From Gammaproteobacteria bacterium (GTDB taxonomy: Bacteria; Pseudomonadota; Gammaproteobacteria; Pseudomonadales; Azotimanducaceae): a stretch of 64,000 bases of DNA. How positions within the stretch are numbered: position 1 is the stretch's first letter; every line of letters starts with the position of its first letter. Shown in pieces: positions 28,669-38,349 of the stretch. The notes beneath the pieces are model-generated. The model searched no databases. It was not told where the DNA came from and was given only the letters and a program-made list of their open reading frames with translations. The translations under genes were made by a program, and so were the position numbers. Where the stretch lies: contig JAPOYV010000110.1 in the NCBI GenBank assembly GCA_026706385.1, positions 25,404-89,403 of the forward strand, written 5' to 3'.

Positions 28669-30509
28669 TCCAGATTGCTCGCCTTCTCGTCATCCCACCA
28701 CCAGGTGTCGGGAAACCCGGGGCGGTATCGACCGATGACCTCGGGCCGAGACAACCGGTCCCAGTAGATGAAGCGGTAGCCGGGGGCGTAGAAGCCGGGG
28801 ACGCCGTAGAAGTTCCAGAGCAGGACGCGATCGAGCGCACGCGCCGCAGCGATCATCTTGGGCCGCGATTCGGCTGCGATCACCTTCTCGATGAGTTCAT
28901 CCACCACGGGATCCTTGATGCCCATCAAGTTGCGGGACGAGTCGACGTCCGCCGCGTAGGAACCGAAGGTCGTGCGCAACTCGACGCCCGGGGTGAGGCT
29001 GCCGCCGATGCCCAGGATCGTCGCATCGAACTTGCGGCGTCGCAGCCGGCTGACGTAGTTCGACGGCTCGATCGTCCGCGCGGAGATGCCGATTCCCATC
29101 TTCGAAAGCGTCGTGACGTACGGCAGACCGACGCGCTCAAGGTGATCGCCCGCATACATGAAATCCAAGGCGAACCGCTCGCCCGTGTCGCGATGCACGC
29201 GGCGACCGTCTTGGAGAATCCAGCCCGCTGAGGCGAGCAACCGTTCCGCGCGCACGATCGACTCTCGGTGCACACCCCGACCCTTCGTATCAGGAACCCG
29301 GTAGACGTCCGTGAACACGCGCGGCGGAATCCTCCCGCGATACGGTTCCAGGATTTCGAGCTCCGCCGGTGACGGCAACGTGCCGCTGTGGGACATGTCC
29401 GTGTTGGTGAAATAGCTGTCGGCGCGCAGGTAGAAGTCGTGGTAGAGCACGCGATTCGACCACTCGAAGTCGTATAGCCACCACAGCGCCTCGCGTACTC
29501 GGATGTCCGCGAACTGCGGTTCACGCAGGTTCCACATGAAGGCCACCGGGAAGCCGGCGGGGTTCTGGTGGAGGACCAGCTCCTTCACGAGCAGCCCACG
29601 CTCGACCTCGTCGATGTTGTAGTTGCTGTACCAGTCCTTGGCGACGTCCTCTAAGAGCACGTCGAAGACGTCGCCCTTGAGCGACTCCTTCTGCACGTGC
29701 TTGTCCAGGTAGTAGTCGTAGCTGATGGCGTCGAAGTTGTAGCGCCCGACGTTGACCGGCAGCTTCGATCCCCAGTAGTCCGCGACCCGCTCGTAGACGA
29801 TCCATTTGCCGTCGCGCGTCTCGCCGATGCGGTACGGCCCGCTGCCGAGCGGCGGCTCCGTCGTCGTGCGATCGAACTCCCGCTCCGCCCAGTAGTGCCG
29901 CGGCAGCGCGTAGAGGCTCGCCAGGTAAAGCGCCACGTTGAGGTTCGTCGAACTGCCGGCGCCAACGTGGAAGTGGATCTCGTAGTCGCCGTTCAGGGTC
30001 GCGTGGGTGACGTCCCGGAAGATGGTCTTCAGGCTCGGGCCGCCGTGGGCCTTGATCATGTCGAAGGTGAACTTGACGTCGTGAGCGGTGACCGGCACGC
30101 CGTCGTGGAACCGCGCGCTCCGGCGCAAGCGGAAGGCGACCAGCGTGAGGTCGTCCGACACCGCGACCGCTTCGGCCAATCGACCGTACTTCTCCGCCGC
30201 GCGGTCCGCCGTCGGCTGCATCAGCCGGTCGTAGAGGTGGTTGTCCTCGCCGAAGTTCGCCACCCCCGCCGGCGCGCGGCCCTTCTCGATCAGCGGGTTG
30301 AACGTGTCGAATCGGCCGACGGCGGAAAGCCGCAGCGTGCCGCCCTTCGTCGCAGCCGGGTCCGCCCATTCGAAGTGCTTGAAGTCAGCCGGGTACTTCA
30401 GGTTCCCGAAGTACGAGAGGCCGTGCTTGAATACGAGGTCGTGACCCGCCACGTCCGCAATGGCCGTGGCCGTGCTCAGAACGACAGTCAACGCGATCGC
30501 GACTCTCAT
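28620..30509 (-). CDS. YejA-like ABC extracellular solute-binding protein
   Basis: A 629-residue periplasmic family-5 solute-binding protein. The signal peptide is VAIALTVVLSTATAIA (about 19 residues). YejA-type motifs follow: LSYFGNLKYPADFKHFEW, DPAATKGGTLRLSAVGRFDTFNP, YDRLMQPTAD, FRLRRSARFHDGVPVTAHDVKFTFD and GSGPYRIGE. E. coli YejA binds oligopeptides for YejBEF. No YejB/E/F permease or ATPase genes are nearby, so the binding protein is either an orphan or uses a transporter elsewhere. Start codons of this gene and the divergent PhyH gene are only two bases apart. Confidence 0.87.
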   Translation of the reverse strand: MRVAIALTVVLSTATAIADVAGHDLVFKHGLSYFGNLKYPADFKHFEWADPAATKGGTLRLSAVGRFDTFNPLIEKGRAPAGVANFGEDNHLYDRLMQPTADRAAEKYGRLAEAVAVSDDLTLVAFRLRRSARFHDGVPVTAHDVKFTFDMIKAHGGPSLKTIFRDVTHATLNGDYEIHFHVGAGSSTNLNVALYLASLYALPRHYWAEREFDRTTTEPPLGSGPYRIGETRDGKWIVYERVADYWGSKLPVNVGRYNFDAISYDYYLDKHVQKESLKGDVFDVLLEDVAKDWYSNYNIDEVERGLLVKELVLHQNPAGFPVAFMWNLREPQFADIRVREALWWLYDFEWSNRVLYHDFYLRADSYFTNTDMSHSGTLPSPAELEILEPYRGRIPPRVFTDVYRVPDTKGRGVHRESIVRAERLLASAGWILQDGRRVHRDTGERFALDFMYAGDHLERVGLPYVTTLSKMGIGISARTIEPSNYVSRLRRRKFDATILGIGGSLTPGVELRTTFGSYAADVDSSRNLMGIKDPVVDELIEKVIAAESRPKMIAAARALDRVLLWNFYGVPGFYAPGYRFIYWDRLSRPEVIGRYRPGFPDTWWWDDEKASNLDQGKRALTGVSPAATR

Positions 30510-30511
30510 AC

Positions 30512-31381
30512 ATGGATAACACCACAGAAAAGGCGGTCGCAGGGAAACTTGGCACGCACCGGGTCGCCGGCAGCGATGTCCGCTTCCATCCGGTCGTCAA
30601 TCCCACGCCCAGGACCTTGAGCCGCGGCCAGGTCGACGCTTTCAACAGCGATGGGTTCATCCAACCGCTCGATGCATTGGGCTCGGCGGAAGCCCGCGAA
30701 GCTCGGCGGTACTTCGACGGCCTGCTCTCGCAAGTGACGGCCCAAGACGATGGGCGGGGTGCCTATTCAATAAACGGCTACCAAACTCGCTGTGCCGGGA
30801 TCTGGGACCTGGCAACGCATCCACGGATTCTCGACTACGTCGAAGACCTGATCGGCCCCGACATCGTCTGCTGGGGCACGCACTACTTCTGCAAACTGCC
30901 GGGCGAGGCCAAGCGGGTTCCGTGGCACCAAGACGCATCCTATTGGCCGTTCCGCCCAACGCGCACGGTCACGGTCTGGCTCGCCATCGACGACGTGACC
31001 GAGACCAACGCACCGATGTTGTTCCTGCCGGGCACTCACCGCCACGGGCACCTGCGCTGGCAGCCCGCAGACGGCGACGTCGTTCTGCACCAGGAAATAC
31101 CCGGCCTGGACGATTGCGCAGACGGCTTCGCCAACACGATGGACAGCGGCCAGTTGTCGTTGCATGCGGACACGCTCGTCCACGGCTCGGCACCGAACAC
31201 CTCTCCTCGCCGCCGCTGCGGGTTGACGATGCGCTACGTGCCACCGAGGTGCTGGGTGAACGACGAGCGCGAGGCCGGCTGGACGGCCAGCGCGATCCTG
31301 TGTCGTGGCAGCGACCCCACCGGACGCTGGCCGGTGAACACGCCGCCTCGCGGCGACGATATACGCCCCCGGGGACGCTAG
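30512..31381 (+). CDS. Phytanoyl-CoA dioxygenase (PhyH) family oxygenase B
   Basis: A 289-residue Fe(II)/2-oxoglutarate oxygenase. Iron ligands are H-Q-D in VPWHQDASYWPF and the distal His in DTLVHGSAPNTS, and the 2-oxoglutarate Arg follows in RRRCGLTMRYVPP. The typical opening LSRGQVDAFNSDGFIQP begins at about residue 38. The first 37 residues are poorly conserved-looking, so a start downstream of ATG 30512 is possible. Its start is two bases from the divergent YejA-like gene, so both promoters must lie inside the opposite gene. Its 3' end overlaps the LLM gene by four bases in convergent orientation. Confidence 0.84.
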   Translation: MDNTTEKAVAGKLGTHRVAGSDVRFHPVVNPTPRTLSRGQVDAFNSDGFIQPLDALGSAEAREARRYFDGLLSQVTAQDDGRGAYSINGYQTRCAGIWDLATHPRILDYVEDLIGPDIVCWGTHYFCKLPGEAKRVPWHQDASYWPFRPTRTVTVWLAIDDVTETNAPMLFLPGTHRHGHLRWQPADGDVVLHQEIPGLDDCADGFANTMDSGQLSLHADTLVHGSAPNTSPRRRCGLTMRYVPPRCWVNDEREAGWTASAILCRGSDPTGRWPVNTPPRGDDIRPRGR

Positions 31382-32442
31382 CGCAGCCGCGGCAACACCT
31401 CGTGCGAGAACCGTCTTGCGGCGAGCTGCGCCTCGGGCGAGTTCGCCGCGAAATTCGGTCCCATGACGGCGAACTTGTCCAGCCCTAAGTCGAGGAGCGC
31501 GCGGAGCCTCGCCGCGCAATGGTCCGCATCGCCGACGATGGCGTAGCCGTCGATGAAGTCGTCCGTGAGAGCCGTCGTCTGCTGACCGCCCTGCCGCCCG
31601 TGAGCGGTCATGTCGTAGCGATCATGCAGTTTCCTGAACACGTCCCGCTGCTCATCGTCGGCCGGCCCTGAGACCTCGCCGTACATCACGGAGAAGCGTG
31701 CGAAGAGGCCCGTGGTCGCGCGGCCAAGCTCCCGACCGGTCGCCACGTCGTCATGGCAGACGATGTTCACGTAGGCGCCGAAGCGGAGCGACTCGGGATC
31801 CCGGCCCGCAGCACGGGCGGCTTCCTTGGCCGTGTCGATGCCCCAAGCCACCCGCGCGGGATCGGTACCCACCGCCAGCATGACGCGCTCGGCATGGCGG
31901 GCGGCGATGCCGATGACTTTGGGGCCGGTCGAGGCGACTTCGACCGGTACCTTCGGTCCATCGCCGATCCACTGGATCGCACTGGTCGGCGGGCCGTGGG
32001 CGAGTCCGAGCTTCTCGGCCGGCGGCGCCGCTTCGGCAGGAATCTGGGCGTTCTCGAAACTGACCTCCTCGCCGCGAAGGTACGCCTGCAGGTTCTCAAG
32101 GTAGTCCTCGAACCAGCCGAGACGTGCCGGTGCCCGACCGAGGTGGGCCAAGGCGCTGTCGCCGCGTCCGATCCCGAGCACCATGCGACCGCCGGAGAGC
32201 CGCTGCAGCGTGAGTGCCGAACTTGCGGTGACCGCCGGATGCCGCGTGACCGGGTTGGTGACCGATGTGGCAAGCCCGAGGCGTTGGCTCGCTGTGGCCG
32301 CCTGGCCCAGGCAGACATAGGGGTCGCCGGACAGGTTCTGCGAGTCCACCACCAGCATCCCGTCCCAGCCTTCCGCTTCGGCCTGTTGGGCGAAAGCCGC
32401 GCTCCGCGTCGGCGCCGCTACTGTCGACGTCCAGAACTCCAT
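31378..32442 (-). CDS. LLM-class flavin/F420-dependent oxidoreductase A
   Basis: A 354-residue luciferase-like TIM-barrel monooxygenase or reductase. Family blocks are AQQAEAEGWDGMLVVDSQ, LATSVTNPVTRHPAVTASS, LTLQRLSGGRMVLGIGRGDSA and VPVEVASTGPKVIGIAARHAER. Length is typical for the F420/FMN group. The substrate is unknown. Convergent with the PhyH gene, sharing four bases at the stop, and divergent from the secreted esterase with about 125 bases between. Two further LLM enzymes lie at 46624 and 51668; the present one is most like the one at 51668 in layout. Confidence 0.87.
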   Translation of the reverse strand: MEFWTSTVAAPTRSAAFAQQAEAEGWDGMLVVDSQNLSGDPYVCLGQAATASQRLGLATSVTNPVTRHPAVTASSALTLQRLSGGRMVLGIGRGDSALAHLGRAPARLGWFEDYLENLQAYLRGEEVSFENAQIPAEAAPPAEKLGLAHGPPTSAIQWIGDGPKVPVEVASTGPKVIGIAARHAERVMLAVGTDPARVAWGIDTAKEAARAAGRDPESLRFGAYVNIVCHDDVATGRELGRATTGLFARFSVMYGEVSGPADDEQRDVFRKLHDRYDMTAHGRQGGQQTTALTDDFIDGYAIVGDADHCAARLRALLDLGLDKFAVMGPNFAANSPEAQLAARRFSHEVLPRLR

Positions 32443-32567
32443 GATCGATTGCCCTCCGCTGACTCGGAGCGAAGCTTAACGTCTGCCCACGGTCGCGCTA
32501 GAGTCCGATCCGGGTCGTGCCGTCGTAGACGAGGGGCTCCATTGAAAACACTTGGAGGATGTTTTCC

Positions 32568-33761
32568 ATGAGCAGGACGTTCCCGTCCGCGGTCGTCGCG
32601 GGCACCTTGCTGGCCGCGGCGGTTGCAGCGTGGGCCCAGCCCCCCACCGACGCCGAACCTGAGACTTGCCAAGGCGCTGGTTTCGTGCCCATGCCCGACT
32701 ACCAGTCCGTTGAAGTGCTCACCGACGGCCGGGTGACGTTCCGCCTCTGCGCACCAGAGGCCACCACGGTGCGTTTGATCAGCAGCGATGCTGCGGATGT
32801 CATCCCCCTCGGGTTCGGCGGCGAGACACCGGGACTGGCCATGAGCAAGGACAACGACGGTCTCTGGACCGTCACCACGCCGGCACCGCTCGAGGTGGAT
32901 ACGTTCCGGTTCGTCTTCCGGGTCAACGGCGTCGACGTCGCCGACCCCGTCGGCAGCACCGTCATCGGCGGCTACCCCGGCGGTGTTAGCAGCGTCGTAG
33001 CGACCGGCCGTAAGGCCGGTGCGTTCCAAGCCTACGACGAGAACGTCCCGCACGGCGTCGTATCGCGGATCGAATACTGGTCGTCGTCCTTGAGCGTCAA
33101 ACGGCCAGCCGTCGTCTACACGCCGCCCGGCTACATGACGAACGACGTGGCATATCCCGTCCTCTATCTCGTCCACGGTGCCGGAGATAGGGAAGACGGC
33201 TGGACCGCGATCGGCCGGGCGCACTACATCCTCGACAACCTGATCGCGGCCGGCAAGGCCGAACCGATGATCATCGTCATGCCACTCGGGCACACCCCGC
33301 CGAGGCCCGACGCGGACATGCTCGCAAACACGGACTTCTCCGACGATTTGCTGACCGACCTCGTGCCGTTCATAGAGGCGAGTTTCCGGACCGTCAACGA
33401 GCGTGGCGCACGGGCGATGGCCGGCTTGTCGATGGGAGGCGCGCACACGATGTCGGCCGGACTCGTTAACCCGGAACTGTTCGCTTACGTCGGGATCTTC
33501 AGCATGGGCCTGATGTCGGCGGAACGCGTCGAAGCGTACGAGTCGCACAACGCCGCCGCGCTGGCCAACGCGGCCGAATCGATGAAGCTCGTCTACTACG
33601 CCATGGGCAAGACCGACTTCCTGTACGGTTCGGTCGCACCCACGCGGGCCGTGTTCGAGAAGCACGGCATCGCACACGTCTACGTCGAAAGCGAAGGCGG
33701 CCACACATGGGCCAACTGGCGCGACTATCTCGCCGACTTCCTGCCGCGGTTGTTCAAGTGA
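32568..33761 (+). CDS. Secreted esterase with N-terminal E-set (CBM48-like) domain
   Basis: A 397-residue exported alpha/beta hydrolase of the esterase D/feruloyl-esterase type. The signal peptide is SAVVAGTLLAAAVAAWAQ (cleavage about residue 22). The E-set sandwich follows at about 40-135 (SVEVLTDGRVTFRLCAP, ATTVRLISSD), then the hydrolase: PVLYLVHGAGD (oxyanion region), nucleophile in MAGLSMGGAHT, and the His in EGGHTWANWRDYL. The usual acid is Asp in GKTDFLYG. ATG at 32568 is preferred because GGAGG sits nine bases before it; ATG at 32559 is almost on top of that site. It probably cleaves ester links in plant or algal polysaccharides. Confidence 0.87.
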   Translation: MSRTFPSAVVAGTLLAAAVAAWAQPPTDAEPETCQGAGFVPMPDYQSVEVLTDGRVTFRLCAPEATTVRLISSDAADVIPLGFGGETPGLAMSKDNDGLWTVTTPAPLEVDTFRFVFRVNGVDVADPVGSTVIGGYPGGVSSVVATGRKAGAFQAYDENVPHGVVSRIEYWSSSLSVKRPAVVYTPPGYMTNDVAYPVLYLVHGAGDREDGWTAIGRAHYILDNLIAAGKAEPMIIVMPLGHTPPRPDADMLANTDFSDDLLTDLVPFIEASFRTVNERGARAMAGLSMGGAHTMSAGLVNPELFAYVGIFSMGLMSAERVEAYESHNAAALANAAESMKLVYYAMGKTDFLYGSVAPTRAVFEKHGIAHVYVESEGGHTWANWRDYLADFLPRLFK

Positions 33762-33786
33762 CCACGGACCTCAGTAGACGCGGCGT

Positions 33787-36700
33787 TTAGTCTGCGCCCA
33801 CCTCGGCGCGACGGACACGCGCCGAAAACCACGTGTCGATGTGTTCTGCGCTCCGTTCCCGGGTCTCGGCAAGCGAGAGAGCCAAGTCGGCGAGTGCCAC
33901 GCCGTCGCAGGCTTGCGCCAGCGCCGACTGCTGCTCCGGCGACAGGAGATCGGGATCCTGCTCGACGGACGCCATGCGCATGAAACCGTCGAAGTTCTGC
34001 CACAACCGTGTCGCTCCGGCGAGTTCGGCTGCGACCGTCGCATCGATCAAGTCGTTCTGAGCCCCTGCCTCCAAGGTCGCCACAAGCCCGTCGGCGCTGG
34101 TGACGGGGACCGCGGACGCTGCGGCGGCGACCAAACGCAGATGCTCAACGAGCAGCTCGATGTCGCTGAGCCCTCCGGGCGCTCCCACGACGTCCCAAGG
34201 TCCCTCGCCCTGCTCCGGGCGCAAGGCCGAGAGCGCCTCGCTCACCGCGCCGAACTGCCGCTCGTGGCCGAGGACCGCTTGACGAACGGCCTCGAAGCGC
34301 TCTCCGAGATCGCCGTCGGCGACCACGACTCGGGCATGCACCAGCGTGCGCAGATCGGCGGTGGACGGCCGAGCCGCGAAGTGCTCCTCGAAAGCTTGCA
34401 GGGAGTAGGCCGCATTGGAGTCCCCTTCCCCTTGCCACGGCGGGGATGGCTTGTACAAGACGCCGCCAGGCGACAACTCGCCGAACACACGCACGAAGCG
34501 CTGCAGCAATGACGTGTGCCACGCCTGCGCGTCAACCGAGGACGGGGTCGCCTCGATGCAGTCGTACACGAGCAATATACGCAGCGAGCCCCCGATGGCG
34601 AATTCCCGTCGCCCGTGCGCGTCTAGGGCGACCAAGGCCACCCGTCCGTCGCCTATCGGACCATGTTCCGCGGCGCAATCCCGCCGGACGGCAGCCAGTG
34701 CCTGGACCAGACAGGTGTCGAGAATGTCCGAGAACGGCCGCGCCGCCTCCAGGGGTTCCACCGCGCCGCGCAACATATGCGCGCCAAGCTGGAACGCGCG
34801 CTGCTGTGCCCAGTTCCGAATCTCCACGACGAGACCGTCCGTAGAGGGTGCCTTCTCCGCGATTGCGGATAGCTGCTCCGCCATCGCCTGCCGGTCGAAT
34901 TCGCGGCGGTAGTAGAGCCGGACCAGACCGGTACGGGCGATGCGGGCAGTCTCGGGATCCAGTCCCTCTTCGTCCTCGATCAAGAGATCCGTGAATTCAC
35001 GGCTCTGCAGACTGTCCTGGAGGAACGGGTAGCGTGCCAGCCACTGCGCTACGCGCGGCGCTCTGCCGACGAGGTCGCCGAGACTCGTCGCCGTCCGCTG
35101 CGTGCCGATCCCGATGCGGTGCAGGACGAGCCATAGGGCAGGTACGAAGACGAGGGCCGCAACCGAGGACACGACGACGCCGAAGGCCAGCGATACCACC
35201 ATGGGAACCATCGGCGCGGCACTGGGACTGCGGGTCAACATCAACGGCATGAGGCCGACGAATGACGTCACGGTGGTAATCAGAATCGGCCGGCACCGGG
35301 AAGCCGCGGCATTCTCGAGGGCAGCTTCCACGTCATCTCCATCCGCGCGGAAGCGCTGCACGCCGTGTAGCAGCACCAAGGAGGCATTGATCGCCACGCC
35401 AGCGGCTGCCAAAAGCCCGAACGCGGAGGGCATGGAAAAGCCGAGCACGATTCCGGCGATCATGGTCACGAGGTGCCCCAAAACCGCACCCACGAAGCAG
35501 AACGGCAGCACCGCCATGACGATGAGCGGCTGATGATACGAGCGCAGCGGAATCGCGAGGAGCGCGTAGATGGCACCGAGCGCCGCCAGAAACAGCGGCG
35601 CGGCACTTGCCACCGTCTCCCGCACGGCCCGATTGCTCTCGATCTCGTAGCCAAGTCCGGGACTCGCGCTGACGGTGGCATCCAAGAACGGTCCCATCGC
35701 AGCCAGCACCGCGTTCCCGGACGTCTGATCCAAGTCGACCTTGCCGGTGACGTTGATGGAACGTACGCCGTCGACGCGCTCGATCAACTGCGTGCCTCGC
35801 CCCCACTCCGCTTCGGCCACTGTGCGAAACGGCACGTACGTGCCGGCAGGCGTGCGCACGTGGAGTGACTGTAGGGACTCAAGCGAACGCCGAGCGTCCG
35901 CCGGGTAGCGAACCATGACGCGCAGGTCGTCCTCCCCACGCTGGACGCGTTGCGCTTCCTCGCCGTAGAAGGCCTGCCTGACCTGGCGCCCCACGTCGGC
36001 GAGGGTGAGTCCGAGCGCGGCACCGGTGTCGGTGAGCGAAAGCGAGAGTTCCTCCTTCCCTTCCATGAACGAGACGGACACCTCGCGGACGCCCGGGTAG
36101 CTGACCAGCTCCGCCTCGACCGCGGCCGAGGCAGCGGCTAAGCCGTCCACGCTGTTCCCGAACAGTCGGATGTCGATGTCCGGGGCCGTCTGCCTGAAGT
36201 CGGTGACAAAGACAAGCTCCTCGGCACCTTCAATGGACCCGACCGCGGTGCGCCAAGCGTCTGCCACCTCAACGGTCGCAACGTCGCGTTCCTCCGATGG
36301 CGACAACTGCAGGTAGATCTCGCCGAGGTGGCTCCCGGTGGGCGCGTCGCCCGACCCACCCGGCAGGTGCGAGCCGTGCGATTCGGCTATGTGCACGATG
36401 ACGGGCGCCCCGTATTCGCGGGCGAGTTCGGCCTGCAAACCCCGGGCCGCCGCGGCCAATCGCACGAGCGCCTGGTCGGTGTCGTGCCGCGGCGCGCCGA
36501 AAGGCATGGTCAGCCTGGCCACGATCCTGTCGCCCTGATCTGAGATCAGAAACGAGAACGGCAAGTGGCCGCCGACCACCGTCGCAACGGCAAGCCCGAA
36601 CGCAACGACACCGGACGTGACGGTCAGCGCACGCTTATCCAGCGCCTGCCGGACCAGGCGTCGGAAGGTGCCTTGGATGAACGTCTCAAGCCCGCGTTCG

Positions 36701-38349
36701 AAGCGAACCTGAACGCGGGCGAATGCCGCCCCCAGCCGACCGAGCGCACCGCTCATGTGTGCGGCCACGACCAGGCATGTCACGCCGGCCGTCAGGCCGA
36801 TCGCATCGCCCGGACTCGCCGCCAGCACGATCACGGCGAGCACGGCGACGGCCAGCAGCGCGATGCCGAACTCGCCGAGCGGCATCGCGTCCGATCGATG
36901 CCCCAGGTGCAGCGGCAGGATCACGTGGCACTCGATCAGCGAAAACGCAAGACAGCAGATCACCGGCGCCGCCACCGCCGCCATGAACTGGCCGGCGACG
37001 CCGGTCAGGAAAAGCATGGGGATGAACGCGGCCACGGTCGTCAAGACCCCGAACGTGACAGGCACGAATACGCGCCGGGCACCCTCGATGGCCCCGGCCA
37101 GTTGGCCCGCTCCTTCGCGCTGCGCAACATACGCGGACTCCCCGACGACGACCGCGTCGTCGACCAGAAGCCCGAGGACCAGTATGAAACCGATCAACGA
37201 AATCGCGTCGATCGAGACACCGAAGCAGAAGAGCAGGAAGACGGCACCGAGCAGCGCGATCGGGATGCCTGCCGCAACCCACAGCGCCAAGTGCGGCCGC
37301 AGGAACAGCGCGAGTACCACGAGCACCAGCAACAATCCCTGCAGGCCGCTGTCGATCAACGTCTCCAGACGGTCCACGAGCAACGACGACTGGTCGTTCC
37401 ACACCGTGAGTTCGACGTCTTCCGGGTATTTGGCCGTGGACTCGGCCACATAGCGCCTGACTTCGGCCGAGATCTCCCGCAGATCCTGGCTTCCCACTTG
37501 GGAGACGCGTATCAGCGCCGCCGGTCGCCCATCGAACCGAAACTCCTGTCCCGTGTCCGCGAAGCCGTCGACGACGCGCGCAACGTCCTCCAGAAGCACG
37601 CGCGTGCCGTCCTCGCGCGTGGTCACCTCGATCCGGCCGAATTCCTCCCCGCGATCCGCTTGCCCGTGGGTTCGCAGGAGCAGCTCGCCTCGCTCGGTCT
37701 TGATGGCACCACCCGGGAGGTCGACGGAGTTGCCGCGAATGGCACCCGCGACCTGGTCGAACGTGAGTTGGTTCCGCTGCAGCGACGCTTCGGAGACTTC
37801 GATGGAAATCTCGTAGGGGCGGACGTTGGCGACGGACGCCCGCGTAACCGCCGGCAGGGATAGAAGGTCGTCGCGCACACGGCGCGCAAGCTCCTTCAGC
37901 GCCCTCTCGTCCGTCGGACCCGTGACGGCCACCTCGATCACGACATCGCTCGAGGACAGGAGCCTCACCACAGGCGTTTCCGTCTCCTTGGGCAAGGTGT
38001 CGATCGCGTTGACCTGGTTCTGGACGTCGGCCAGCACGGCGGCCCGGTCGGCATCGAAAAGCAAGGCGACCGCAACCCGGCACCGCCCCTCCTCTGCGGT
38101 GGACCGGATGCGGTCGATGCCCTCGATGCCCTCGAGCTTCTCGTCGACGCGCGCGCAAACGGCCGACTCGACCTCCTCGGGCGCGGCGCCGAGGTACGGA
38201 ACGACGATGCTGATGATCGGCACGTCGAGGTCCGGCCAGATCTGCACCGAGATCCGTGCGAACGACGCGATGCCTGCGAAAAGCAAGAACGCCACCAGCA
38301 GATTGGTCGCCACGGGATTCGTGGCGAACCAGGAGACCAGGCGCTTCAC
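33787..38349 (-). CDS. RND efflux permease fused to a GlnE-like pseudo-nucleotidyltransferase domain
   Basis: A 1520-residue protein in one open frame. Residues 1-1084 form an RND permease: N-terminal helix then PDLDVPIISIVVPYLGAAPEEV, VDDAVVVGES with the proton-relay Asp pair (397-398), and two extra hydrophobic helices at about 493-533 before the second half. From about residue 1085 (DNA 35097 downward) it continues without a stop into a soluble 436-residue region that by eye parallels glutamine-synthetase adenylyltransferase: RVAQWLARYPFLQDSL (1103-1118), VALVALDAHGRREF, LLVYD, SLQAFEEHF and GGLSDIELLVEHLRL (1392-1406). The catalytic S-D-x-D of GlnE is replaced by GGSLRILLVYD, and DLRLRP by KPSPPW, so nucleotidyl transfer looks lost. 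Start GTG 38349 overlaps the adaptor stop (GTGA). I know of no described RND-GlnE fusion. Confidence 0.8.
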   Translation of the reverse strand: MKRLVSWFATNPVATNLLVAFLLFAGIASFARISVQIWPDLDVPIISIVVPYLGAAPEEVESAVCARVDEKLEGIEGIDRIRSTAEEGRCRVAVALLFDADRAAVLADVQNQVNAIDTLPKETETPVVRLLSSSDVVIEVAVTGPTDERALKELARRVRDDLLSLPAVTRASVANVRPYEISIEVSEASLQRNQLTFDQVAGAIRGNSVDLPGGAIKTERGELLLRTHGQADRGEEFGRIEVTTREDGTRVLLEDVARVVDGFADTGQEFRFDGRPAALIRVSQVGSQDLREISAEVRRYVAESTAKYPEDVELTVWNDQSSLLVDRLETLIDSGLQGLLLVLVVLALFLRPHLALWVAAGIPIALLGAVFLLFCFGVSIDAISLIGFILVLGLLVDDAVVVGESAYVAQREGAGQLAGAIEGARRVFVPVTFGVLTTVAAFIPMLFLTGVAGQFMAAVAAPVICCLAFSLIECHVILPLHLGHRSDAMPLGEFGIALLAVAVLAVIVLAASPGDAIGLTAGVTCLVVAAHMSGALGRLGAAFARVQVRFERGLETFIQGTFRRLVRQALDKRALTVTSGVVAFGLAVATVVGGHLPFSFLISDQGDRIVARLTMPFGAPRHDTDQALVRLAAAARGLQAELAREYGAPVIVHIAESHGSHLPGGSGDAPTGSHLGEIYLQLSPSEERDVATVEVADAWRTAVGSIEGAEELVFVTDFRQTAPDIDIRLFGNSVDGLAAASAAVEAELVSYPGVREVSVSFMEGKEELSLSLTDTGAALGLTLADVGRQVRQAFYGEEAQRVQRGEDDLRVMVRYPADARRSLESLQSLHVRTPAGTYVPFRTVAEAEWGRGTQLIERVDGVRSINVTGKVDLDQTSGNAVLAAMGPFLDATVSASPGLGYEIESNRAVRETVASAAPLFLAALGAIYALLAIPLRSYHQPLIVMAVLPFCFVGAVLGHLVTMIAGIVLGFSMPSAFGLLAAAGVAINASLVLLHGVQRFRADGDDVEAALENAAASRCRPILITTVTSFVGLMPLMLTRSPSAAPMVPMVVSLAFGVVVSSVAALVFVPALWLVLHRIGIGTQRTATSLGDLVGRAPRVAQWLARYPFLQDSLQSREFTDLLIEDEEGLDPETARIARTGLVRLYYRREFDRQAMAEQLSAIAEKAPSTDGLVVEIRNWAQQRAFQLGAHMLRGAVEPLEAARPFSDILDTCLVQALAAVRRDCAAEHGPIGDGRVALVALDAHGRREFAIGGSLRILLVYDCIEATPSSVDAQAWHTSLLQRFVRVFGELSPGGVLYKPSPPWQGEGDSNAAYSLQAFEEHFAARPSTADLRTLVHARVVVADGDLGERFEAVRQAVLGHERQFGAVSEALSALRPEQGEGPWDVVGAPGGLSDIELLVEHLRLVAAAASAVPVTSADGLVATLEAGAQNDLIDATVAAELAGATRLWQNFDGFMRMASVEQDPDLLSPEQQSALAQACDGVALADLALSLAETRERSAEHIDTWFSARVRRAEVGAD

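Noticed and set aside
33787..38349. RND/GlnE-like join as an assembly chimera or frameshift
   Set aside because: The frame is continuous, codon use does not change at the join and no repeat is seen at 35097. It cannot be ruled out fully without read data, so it is listed as a check.
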